A DNA stretch of 64,000 nucleotides, taken from Symsagittifera roscoffensis. Its lineage: Eukaryota; Xenacoelomorpha; Acoela; Convolutidae. This document shows positions 1 through 8,730 of this stretch, in pieces (positions within the stretch are counted from its first letter, which is position 1; each line of letters starts with the position of its first letter). The position numbers were made by a program, and so were the translations under genes. A model generated the notes under the pieces. It made no database searches, was not told the origin of the DNA, and saw only the letters and a program-made list of their open reading frames with translations. The stretch covers positions 57,624,754 to 57,688,753 of the forward strand of contig NC_087065.1 of NCBI RefSeq assembly GCF_963678635.1, read 5' to 3'.

Positions 1-530
1 GACCACCGAAAAGTACTGGCTTGGTAGAGACGGTGAAAAGCATGCAAAGCTCTGTTTAGACGTTGGCCAGTCGTCTTAAGACTTAGTTTTGTTATCCGTC
101 GATATGTATCTTCCGGGCGAATGTTACATACATGTTTTTATGGCGCTCCTGGGTGTTATTCTTTTATAACATCATGACCGGCGGAACCGTTAACGAGCAC
201 TCCGCGCCGAGCGGATGCTCACATTAACGCCCTTAATAGGCCTAAACCGCCGGGGCGGAAGGGTAGTTCGGAACGCGGAGGCCTTCCGGATTGCCGTGAA
301 TAGTTTTTTAACCTAGTTAAGACCGAAAATTCACGAACCAGGAAGGGTGGGGGGATCGGCCGTCCCCTCGTCCCCTGAGTGGTTTGTGACCAAAAACACT
401 TAAAGATATAAGTAAAACCAAACAAAAAGTAGTATAGTACCCAAGAAAAACAAAAAACATAAAAAATAACCGAAAAAACCAAAAACAGTAAAAAAGTAAA
501 AAATCAGTAGAAATCATCCCCCCAGACAAG
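1..530 (+). repeat. LTR-like segment at the 5' side of element 1 (left part cut by window edge)
   Basis: Bases 1-128 are identical to 28721-28848. After a 114 bp insertion in the other copy, similarity resumes (TTTTTATGGCGCTCCTGGGTG in both), then fades into patches up to roughly 530, for example CCTTCCGG followed by a CCGTGA and TTTTTTAA stretch in both. A long direct repeat flanking a gag-pol unit is what an LTR pair looks like. I could not fix the ends: no convincing TG...CA pair, primer binding site or target duplication was found, and the window begins inside the repeat. No gene here; small frames on the minus strand have no family features. Confidence 0.6.
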
Positions 531-684
531 ATGTGATCCAACCCCCCCGTTTGTTGTTGATAGATATATTGTTGTTACAGGCATTTATATCAGTCAGGAT
601 CGTTACGATCAGTTTTGTAGCCCGTTTGTGAGGCTTGTACTGTAGGGTTATTTGAGCAATTAAGCACGTTAATGATAAATTGCG

Positions 685-2320
685 CTCAATCCGGAAGGGT
701 CAGCTGATTTGCGCTCAATTCGGAAGGGTCTTGGGTGAAGACCGATCCGGCAAGCAGTACAAGGAGCAACAAGAAGGGGCTCAACGACAACAACAATCGA
801 CTGTTGGGTATCGTTAACAAGTTTTGTAGCCCTTTTTGGTACAAAAAGTAAAATAGTAACCTGTGGGGGGCTCGACAGTGCTGCACTGTAGTGACCCTTC
901 ACCGAACTGCGAATATCCGAGTTAAGCACCTTAATTCGGATAATAAACAAACCCGGAGGGGTATATTATTACTAATATTATTACTTATATAGCCTATATT
1001 AATAGTCTTATATCGTTTTTCAGTGAAAAACAACGAAAACAGACCGGTTTTTAGGGTCAAAATAGCGATATTTTGATCCCCCCACAAGTCGCGATTTTTG
1101 AGATATCGATAATTTTTGAAACGAAAAAAAACGCTAAGTTAGTGTGTTACATCGTAACTGCACTACTGTAATAAGTAGAACCGGTTAACTTTAGTTCGGA
1201 AGTGGTTGGAACTAGTTTGGTACCAAGAACCAAATTTTCCCATTTTTTGATAGTAAGAAACACTATAAAATCAGAAAATTTTTTGAAATCTTTGAGTTAG
1301 GACAGTAAAAATAGTTGTTCGGACAACTTCCACTAGTGAATCTACGAGTTTTAAAACCCGCTACCCGAAAGCCTTCCGGGTTGCAGAGAAATCGAACATA
1401 ACGTGTTTGATTTGGTGGATTCATCAATCCGGAGGGGTCCAGGTAGCATAGTTTTTCGCAAAATTTTTCTACAAAAGCGTTTTAGATCGGGTCTTTTGCA
1501 TTGAACTAGAAGAGTATAGGCCTTCTGAGCTCAGATCAATAATTTTTAGGTCGAAAGAACCAGATTTGCGGAAAAAGTTAGGCGGAACCTATAAGAGAGA
1601 AAATTTTTGAGTTTGGAAGAAAGACGTTTTAGTTAATAACTTTGGAACTACTGAGCATATTGAGTTGATCTTGGTACCAATAGATCAGAAATTAGCTGAG
1701 CTTACTGATAGGGTCAGAAATTTTTTTGGAAAAGTAAGCGAGAAAATTTTTTGAGATTGTTTTTAGCAAAATTACACAAATCCGGAGGGGTACACCCTTC
1801 ACGTTTTATAAATTTTTCTGAAAAACCCTTATACCCCTACCAAAAGTTGATAGCGATTGAACTAAGTAACTTAGGACAGTTCTAGACAAAAAAAGGGGGC
1901 TGAAGGCACAAGACAACCATAATAGAGTCGAAATTAGGCAAGTGATAAGACCCTTAACCGTTAGTGTGAATTGTCAAATAAGTGCCTTAACTTCAATCCG
2001 GAGGGGTCTAGGAAAGTACCCTTCCCAGTTATTTCAAACAGCATAAAAGCAACGCAGAACGTATCCGGAGGGGTATAAGCTGAAATTAAGAAAACTACGA
2101 AAAGCTACTTTGACAGAGCTAAGGGCTCCGAATCCGGAGGGGTTTACTTTCCACAAAACCGGAGGGGTCCGAATCCGGAGGGGTCTTATAGTTGCTAATT
2201 CAGAGGGGTCCAAATCCGGAGGGGTCTTATAGTAACCAACTCAGAGGGGTCCAAATCCGGAGGGGTCTAGATTCTATCAATCCGGAAGGGTCCTATTTGT
2301 GCCAATCCGGAGGGGTATTG
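685..2320 (+). repeat. Dispersed array of ATCCGGAGGGGTC-type motifs in the leader
   Basis: At least fifteen near-copies of (A)ATCCGGAGGGGTC occur: near 690, 719, 950, 1428, 1779, 1996, 2065, 2130, 2158, 2171, 2200, 2215, 2246, 2261, 2280 and 2303. The densest part is 2125-2315, where copies lie 14-35 bases apart and some read TCAGAGGGGTC. A reverse-orientation form, CCTTCCGG(A/G)TTG, occurs at 284 and 1370. Spacing is irregular, so this is a dispersed array and not a simple satellite. A protein-binding cluster (as in the gypsy leader insulator) is an inference. Confidence 0.8.
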
Positions 2321-3052
2321 TTTTATTAAGGACTTAGGTAGACGAAAGAACGACTAAAAAGTGAGAGGTATTAGGTTATTAGCACACAGGCTAGGTATCA
2401 GTGACTGCACTGGTAACTTGCCTTTCAATAAGAACCAGAGTAATACAAAACAGGTCCGAACTCGGATATTCGCGCGACACTAAGTCTAAATTAAAAAGAG
2501 CGTGATTCATTGGTGTGGATTGAAACATAATACGTTTTTGGGAAAAGTGACTGCCCTGAGGATTTTAGTAGGTCTAGCTCGGGCAGTCCGAAGGCAGATA
2601 GGTAAAACAGTACTCGGTGGGTGCAATAGACGCCCACTTGAGAAAATTACTGCCTTCAAAGTTTTGTCTGTTTGGTGCAGCACCGAGCAGGGAAAACTTT
2701 TTCTTTAAAAGACAGGTTCGACTATTGTACTGCGACCGACTAAGAGTACAAGACACATACGTTTTTTTTATATAATACATTCATATTGTGTCAAAATAAA
2801 TTATTTGTTTTTGATTTTAAATCAACATAAACTGTGCTTGATTGGGTAGTGAGTACACTATCTTTTAAATTGACTGATAACATCATATTGTGCTAATTTC
2901 AAAATCTTTGGACCGATAATCGGTTAGTGTGAATAAATTTTATACAAACTGTACTCTGACAACATACAGGGATTCGTGGTCACTATTTAATAGAATCTGG
3001 TGAAATTTATTGTGTTGTGTCATTATTATTGTTAATAAAACTATAAGGAATT

Positions 3053-3095
3053 GAGTTAAGTATAGGCATTAATCGAGTTAAGTATAGGCATTAAA
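3053..3095 (+). repeat. Short direct duplication immediately before gag
   Basis: GAGTTAAGTATAGGCATTAA occurs twice back to back, the two copies lying between 3053 and 3095 and ending about 17 bases before the gag ATG. The core TTAAGTATAGGC appears again at the end of pol (about 12,708 and 17,774). Each contains GTATAG, which could serve as a 5' splice site, but that is a guess. Confidence 0.7.
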
Positions 3096-3111
3096 AAGTG
3101 ACAAATAGAGA

Positions 3112-6100
3112 ATGAGTCTAGACAAGTCAAGGATACCAAAACGAGGTAATAGCTCTAGGAAATTCATACCTGAAAAGCAAAGGAAAACGATGACCGATCC
3201 TTTTGTGGATTGGATCAAGCGATCCCGGTCCGATAAAGAGGAGACGGTTTCAGGCAGAATGGTTGAAACGAGAAGTCAGAAGACCTCAGAAGAGCGAAGA
3301 GAACTGTTAGAAGTGGAGGTCAATACGGACCATACCATGAACGACAACCAGGGAATAAATGGACTGGAAGGGAGAGGCAGAAGGCTGGCGAGTGAATCTA
3401 CTCCGGTAGAACAAGGCCACGATTTTGCCACTTCCACCGGGACATTGGATCGGGAAGAGATGTCGGAACTGTCCGACATCTCAACTGAAGTAGCGGCAAC
3501 TAGAAGATCTCCGACAGACAACACTATGATGGCAAGCGGAACTGGGAAGCAAACAACGTCGTCATCGTTCTCAGAAAGAATGAAGAACACCTTAGGAAAC
3601 TTCTTTCCATTCAGCATGGGAGGAGGAGCAGGAAACGATGGTGAGTCCCAGGAGGATGAGGAAGATGAAGAAGAGCAAGGGGACTTTGGATCTCAAGTCA
3701 GCCTCAATAGTTCGATCCAGGAGAGTGAGGCACACGTCGGTAGAGAGACTGGAACCATGGACAAATTTGGTGTAGTGACAACGATAAGCAAGGAGGCAAA
3801 CACACCTGGCCAGTCAAAGGACTTCGCGATTAGGACAAGTTCGGAGCCACAACCTGAAGAGAGTAGAACCAGAGGGCTAGGCAATGCGTTAATGGATCCA
3901 GAAATAAATAATGAAAAGACGTTGAAGCAGAGAGTCAAGGCCCGGATCTCGACAAGCACGAAGTTACCTGGGACCGACAGGGTTACACCGCCACTAGTGA
4001 CGCCACTCGTGGATAACGGGGCAGCACTAGAGAAAGCCTTAAACAACATAGTGGGCAGTTTAGGAGAACAAAATGAACAGATGTCGATAAGGATGAGTGA
4101 ACTAGAAAGAGCAGTTCACATTGAAAGAGAAAGTCTGCGGGAAGAAATAAACCGCAACAGACAAGAAGTTGGCAGAAGCGAAAAACGCTTGAAAGAAAGA
4201 ACGGACGAACATATGACGAGGAACTTGTCGCGAATGACAAGAGAGGCGGAACAGAGGGAGTTACGCTTAAGAGCCGACATGGAGAAGTTAAGAATTCAGC
4301 AAGAGCAGTCTCTTGGGTCTCTTGACACAAAGATAGACGCGATGATGGAGAGGCGAACGCAGGCTATCATGGATAGGTTGGACGGGCTACTAAGCAGCAA
4401 GAGTGGACCAAAAGAAGGAGAGCCGAACTCGGGAGGTCCCAGCAGGGAAGCGAGGGTGAACTTCAATGAACATCAAAGGAGGAAGACATATGGATCCACT
4501 AGAGGCAGGGGCAGTTCATCAGGCTATGCCACAAGGGGTAATACAGCATGGGGCCCGAACAGTAGAGCAAATTCAACAGGGAACAGACAGACCTCTGACG
4601 AACGACCAACGCAAGGCACACATGCGACTGGGAGAAGTGATTCCGGCAACAGGGGGCATGCAAGCCCGAAGAGGAGTCATGCAGGTCAAGCAGGAAACGC
4701 TCATGGTGATTCGGATTGCAGGGATGCACCGCACACAGAGCCTTCGACAAGGTGTGAGGACACTCAAGCAGGAAACCCAAGGGATGCTACGGCAATGGCC
4801 ACAGCATTTGAACCCCTGAACAGGTCTTTGGAGACATTCCTGACGAGGTTATCTAGAACCAATGAACGCAGTGAGAAGTCCAGAAGAGTCTTTAAGAAGC
4901 CAAGATGCTACAAAGACGAATCTGATGGCTGTATTGATACCTGGATAGAGGTAATGAAGCTGCATTTCGAGGAAGAGGACTTGTCGGAGAGACAGGAATG
5001 CAGCGCGCTCACCAGCAACTTAGAAGGGACAGCCCTGAACTGTGTCATGGCCAAGAAACAGTATCAACGTGACACTGCTGAGAAAATCTTCGAAATCTTG
5101 TTAAACCGTTTCGGATCAGGGGTGCAGGGGCACCAGGCGATGATGCGCTTCGAGAAACGGAGGCAACGAGAAGATGAAACAATAGACAAGTTTCTCGATG
5201 ATTTGGAAATGCTGAGAAGACGCAGCCAACCGGATGAGTCAAACCGAAGAATGAACCTGGCCGTAGCCTCAAAATTCATCGATGGTGTGAAAAATGATGA
5301 ACTTCGTACGATGCTAGCAACGCATTACACACCACTATCAACTCATGCGCCAACACCGGAGGAGTTGAGGCTCAAATCAAAAGAGTACCTTTTGTTGAAA
5401 CCTCCTTCGAGATCTGGATATTACAAGAACAATTATGGAAATTTTAACAACGGACCAGCAAACCAAGGGAGCAATTGGTACAAACCGAGGGATGATATGG
5501 ACAAGAGACGTTCTTGTGCTAATTGCAGTTCAACAGACCATCATGTGTCAGCATGCCCAGCTTACAAACAAGGCATGAAAGCAATAGGCTTTAGCCTCGA
5601 GGACGAAGATGCGTCAGAGTTGGATCATGAGGATTTCATGAGAGGAGTAATTGCGAAATTCGGCCCGAGGTGTTTCTTTTGTAACTTGGAAGGTCATTTT
5701 AAATCAGATTGTCCGCAATTCTGGGATGCAGTGGCAGACATCAAGCATCCAAGACATGAAGAAGCTTTGTCAGGAGTGAAAGCCAGCAAGGCTCGACTTT
5801 TGAGTGAAGCGGAGGCACGCAGAAAGGATAAACCTCAAGAGCTGGTAGCAAAGAAGATGCCAGCGGTAACAGAAGAAGCACGTGAACCGGAACCAGCAAC
5901 TGCGGCCGATGACTTCAAAATCGATTATAGGGCAGCTGCGAGGGATGCTATAAATAGAGTACAACAGGAACTAGTGACAAAAGAGATTGAACAAAAGGTG
6001 AAACTCGAGCTGGAGAATGAAAAATTACAGGAGCAATTGAACGCCTTCGAAGCAACGGAAGTTGAAGAGGCAAAAGCACCAAGCAGCTTGAGTATGAAAC

Positions 6101-8730
6101 TTAATGTTATCTCTGGTCAGAGGTTCGGTATGGCACCGCAAGGAAGTAAAATACAGTCGATAATCTCGGTGGCAGGGCATCAGGTAATCAGAAATCTGAG
6201 TGAGCCGTCTGAGTTCACTTTGATGCATTTGGACACATATGCAGACTATCTGAGGCAGATGGAGCCACGCACCGAGTCGAGGGCTGTGAGGGCACTACTA
6301 ACGACGGGTGGCCCTCGCACGAAGAAACTTCATGGACGCTACCTAGAAGTCTATGGGCCGTATCAAGTGATGCTGAACGTGGATGGGATCAGTATCTACA
6401 CCAGGACTTATGTAACAACGGATGATGACCAAATAGGGCAGATCTATTTGGGAGAAGAGGAACTCAAGGTCCGCAGGATAGGCCATGACGCCATGATGGA
6501 ACAAGACGCAGTACACATTGGATATGAAGCAGATGTGACAGCACATCTGCTCGACACCAACGGAACAAAAATCGGAGTCACAGGGCTTCTGGACACAGGA
6601 GCGGTAGTGAGTGTGATGCCGATAAAAACTTGGGAAAGAATGGGCTTCACGCGGGAAGATCTAATTCCAACGAATCTCCGACTGGCCGCAGCCAATCGAG
6701 GGGCTATCTACGTAGCCGGAAGAACACCAATAACGGTCCTCCACATGGGAGGACGGGATCTTTGGATGAGCTTCCTGGTGGTAGAGAATCTGGACGATGC
6801 CGACCAATTCATCTTGGGCAGAGATTTTGTCAGGAATTTTGACGTGATGATTGACTTGAACAACGGTCTGATACGGATTAGAAACCCGGACCAAAAGTAT
6901 GTTAAGAGACCAATTAATAGGATAATAACAGACGAAAGCAAGGTACCAATTTTTTTGGATAGAAAAGTAAAATTACAACCAGGACAAGCTGTATTAGCAA
7001 TTTTTAGAATGAGAAATTTAAATTCGTTGAGTGATTGTAAACAGGTTTGCTTGGTACCGAATCCAAATAGTCAGAGTTCGGTGATTTTAGGCCGGAGCTT
7101 CTCGGTAACGCGAAAGGGACTGTGTGTCAGTGTGTTGTTGAACACACTGGACACCACGGTTTCAATCCAGCGTGGAAAGAAGCTTGGCTACGCTTTGCCG
7201 ATGAGGACCGACTATGAGGAGACACAAAACTTGAAGAAATATAGTGTGAAAGACTGTCCTTATCATGCAAATAAAGATAAAATTTTAAAGAGAATCAATG
7301 AATTAAAATCTATTCATAAATTGTTTTCAATGAAATCCGAAACGGACGACGGCTTATCAAGCTGCTCGAGTTTTCCGGAACGCCCCTCGTCATGTGAACT
7401 AGATTCTGACAAACCGGTTTTGCCAGAAATAGAACATCTAAAAGGGAAAATAGGTGATGGAGATTTTGAAAAATTGCGGGACCTCCTAAATCGGAACGCT
7501 GATGTATTTTCAAAACATAAGGCGGACATCGGTTGCTGTAATTTCGTCGAACACGAGATCGAACTAGAAGAGGGCGCCGTTCCTCATAGGGAAGGCGAAA
7601 GGCGAATGACGCCACATAAATCGGAAGCGTGCCGAGCGGAAATAGAAATGTTGCTTGAATACGACATGATAGAGCCCTCGAAATCGCCATGGGCTTGCGG
7701 AGTAGTAATGGCGAAAAAGAAAGGGGGACAGCTTAGATTTTGTTGCGACTTTCGTTACTTGAACGCGGTAACGATAAAAGACGCGTACCCGATACCGCGA
7801 ATAGACGAGAGCCTATCTAAACTTGGTGATGCCAAGTTCTTCACCACATTGGACTTAGGTTCTGCCTTCTGGCAGGTTCCTTTGCGGAAAAAGGATAGGG
7901 AAAAAACCGGTTTCGCGTGCGAATTGGGGTTGTACCAGTGGAAGAGGATGCCCTTCGGCTTGTGCAATGCAACAGCAACCTTTCTAAGGCTGATTGCTCA
8001 GGCTTTGACAGGAGTGACCAAAAAGTACGGGAATCTCTTGATGTGCTACGTGGATGACGTAGTCATAGCGACACCGACCCTGGAAGATCACATTGACCGG
8101 CTCGATGAGGTCTTCCGATGTATGAAAAGAGCAGGCTTGAAATGCAAACCATCGAAATGTGAAATCCTTAGGGATTCGATCAAGTACCTGGGAAGAATGG
8201 TGGACAGGCATGGTGTGAGGCCAGATCCGGAAGCAGTAGAGGCTGTGCTGACATGGAAGGCTCCGAGGACGGACACACAGCTAATGAGCTTCCTGGGGTT
8301 TGCCAATTATTACCGTGAATTCATTAAAGGATATGCGGATAAGGTGTACCCGATGCAGAAGCTGATGCGCAACAAAGGGAAAAAGTTCGAATGGAACGAT
8401 GAGGCACAGGTTGCTTTCGAGAACATAAAGCGGGAACTGTGCGAAGCGCCAGTGCTGGGCATGCCTACAGAAAAGGGCATGTATGTTCTCGACACAGACG
8501 CATCGGTGGTGGCCATCTCAGGAATCTTGCATCAAGAGCAAGAATGGAACGGAAGAACGGTTCTCCGTCCCATTGCATACGGCAGCAAGGTCTTGAGTGA
8601 CACAGAGATGAAATATGGCGCACCGAAAGCAGAAGTGTTTGCAGTAGTCACCTTCGTGGAAAGTACCGTGCATACTTGGGGAGCGCTCCCTTCAAGTTAC
8701 GCGTGGACAACAGAGCGTTATCCTGGTTGA
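3112..8730 (+). CDS. Gag-protease-RT-RNase H polyprotein of element 1 (frameshifted at its end)
   Basis: This 1,872-codon frame encodes the capsid and most enzymes of a Ty3/gypsy-like element. Visible in order: an acidic, serine-rich N-terminus; a coiled-coil stretch at about 304-425; a basic RG-rich linker; a Gag core at about 600-740; two CX2CX4HX4C zinc knuckles beginning at about 802 and 854; an aspartic protease with active-site DTGA at 1161; a beta-rich protease-RT linker; RT starting near 1540 with YVDD at 1646-1649; and RNase H opening with LDTDAS near 1793. Near 8661 one base is missing from an A run compared with the homologous stretch of element 2 (near 36,000), so the last ~25 residues are out of frame and the enzyme continues in the frame of the next entry. 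Gag and Pol share one frame, with no stop between them. Start: ATG at 3112, the first in a long open frame. Confidence 0.95.
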   Translation: MSLDKSRIPKRGNSSRKFIPEKQRKTMTDPFVDWIKRSRSDKEETVSGRMVETRSQKTSEERRELLEVEVNTDHTMNDNQGINGLEGRGRRLASESTPVEQGHDFATSTGTLDREEMSELSDISTEVAATRRSPTDNTMMASGTGKQTTSSSFSERMKNTLGNFFPFSMGGGAGNDGESQEDEEDEEEQGDFGSQVSLNSSIQESEAHVGRETGTMDKFGVVTTISKEANTPGQSKDFAIRTSSEPQPEESRTRGLGNALMDPEINNEKTLKQRVKARISTSTKLPGTDRVTPPLVTPLVDNGAALEKALNNIVGSLGEQNEQMSIRMSELERAVHIERESLREEINRNRQEVGRSEKRLKERTDEHMTRNLSRMTREAEQRELRLRADMEKLRIQQEQSLGSLDTKIDAMMERRTQAIMDRLDGLLSSKSGPKEGEPNSGGPSREARVNFNEHQRRKTYGSTRGRGSSSGYATRGNTAWGPNSRANSTGNRQTSDERPTQGTHATGRSDSGNRGHASPKRSHAGQAGNAHGDSDCRDAPHTEPSTRCEDTQAGNPRDATAMATAFEPLNRSLETFLTRLSRTNERSEKSRRVFKKPRCYKDESDGCIDTWIEVMKLHFEEEDLSERQECSALTSNLEGTALNCVMAKKQYQRDTAEKIFEILLNRFGSGVQGHQAMMRFEKRRQREDETIDKFLDDLEMLRRRSQPDESNRRMNLAVASKFIDGVKNDELRTMLATHYTPLSTHAPTPEELRLKSKEYLLLKPPSRSGYYKNNYGNFNNGPANQGSNWYKPRDDMDKRRSCANCSSTDHHVSACPAYKQGMKAIGFSLEDEDASELDHEDFMRGVIAKFGPRCFFCNLEGHFKSDCPQFWDAVADIKHPRHEEALSGVKASKARLLSEAEARRKDKPQELVAKKMPAVTEEAREPEPATAADDFKIDYRAAARDAINRVQQELVTKEIEQKVKLELENEKLQEQLNAFEATEVEEAKAPSSLSMKLNVISGQRFGMAPQGSKIQSIISVAGHQVIRNLSEPSEFTLMHLDTYADYLRQMEPRTESRAVRALLTTGGPRTKKLHGRYLEVYGPYQVMLNVDGISIYTRTYVTTDDDQIGQIYLGEEELKVRRIGHDAMMEQDAVHIGYEADVTAHLLDTNGTKIGVTGLLDTGAVVSVMPIKTWERMGFTREDLIPTNLRLAAANRGAIYVAGRTPITVLHMGGRDLWMSFLVVENLDDADQFILGRDFVRNFDVMIDLNNGLIRIRNPDQKYVKRPINRIITDESKVPIFLDRKVKLQPGQAVLAIFRMRNLNSLSDCKQVCLVPNPNSQSSVILGRSFSVTRKGLCVSVLLNTLDTTVSIQRGKKLGYALPMRTDYEETQNLKKYSVKDCPYHANKDKILKRINELKSIHKLFSMKSETDDGLSSCSSFPERPSSCELDSDKPVLPEIEHLKGKIGDGDFEKLRDLLNRNADVFSKHKADIGCCNFVEHEIELEEGAVPHREGERRMTPHKSEACRAEIEMLLEYDMIEPSKSPWACGVVMAKKKGGQLRFCCDFRYLNAVTIKDAYPIPRIDESLSKLGDAKFFTTLDLGSAFWQVPLRKKDREKTGFACELGLYQWKRMPFGLCNATATFLRLIAQALTGVTKKYGNLLMCYVDDVVIATPTLEDHIDRLDEVFRCMKRAGLKCKPSKCEILRDSIKYLGRMVDRHGVRPDPEAVEAVLTWKAPRTDTQLMSFLGFANYYREFIKGYADKVYPMQKLMRNKGKKFEWNDEAQVAFENIKRELCEAPVLGMPTEKGMYVLDTDASVVAISGILHQEQEWNGRTVLRPIAYGSKVLSDTEMKYGAPKAEVFAVVTFVESTVHTWGALPSSYAWTTERYPG

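Larger units (their letters stand above)
640..3111 (+). promoter_or_regulatory. Untranslated leader of element 1 upstream of gag
   Basis: About 2.4 kb without any credible gene lies between the LTR-like segment and the gag start at 3112. It holds many copies of a TCCGG(A/G)GGGGTC-like motif (separate entry), several A/T-rich blocks and, just before gag, a short direct duplication. Ty3/gypsy leaders normally carry the primer binding site, packaging signal and sometimes insulator or enhancer sites. The length is unusual for the class. Element 2 has a leader of similar length in the same place, but with a different short repeat. Confidence 0.6.

Noticed and set aside
219-541. Minus-strand frames rich in Phe/Tyr/Leu as membrane proteins
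   Set aside because: They come from A-rich plus-strand LTR sequence; no conservation in the second LTR-like segment.
540-660. Primer binding site right after the LTR
   Set aside because: No TGG-starting stretch complementary to a tRNA 3' end could be placed convincingly, and the LTR end itself is unresolved.
4466-4819. Second plus-strand frame inside Gag (117 codons)
   Set aside because: Overlaps the RG-rich Gag linker in another frame; no independent support and not kept in element 2.
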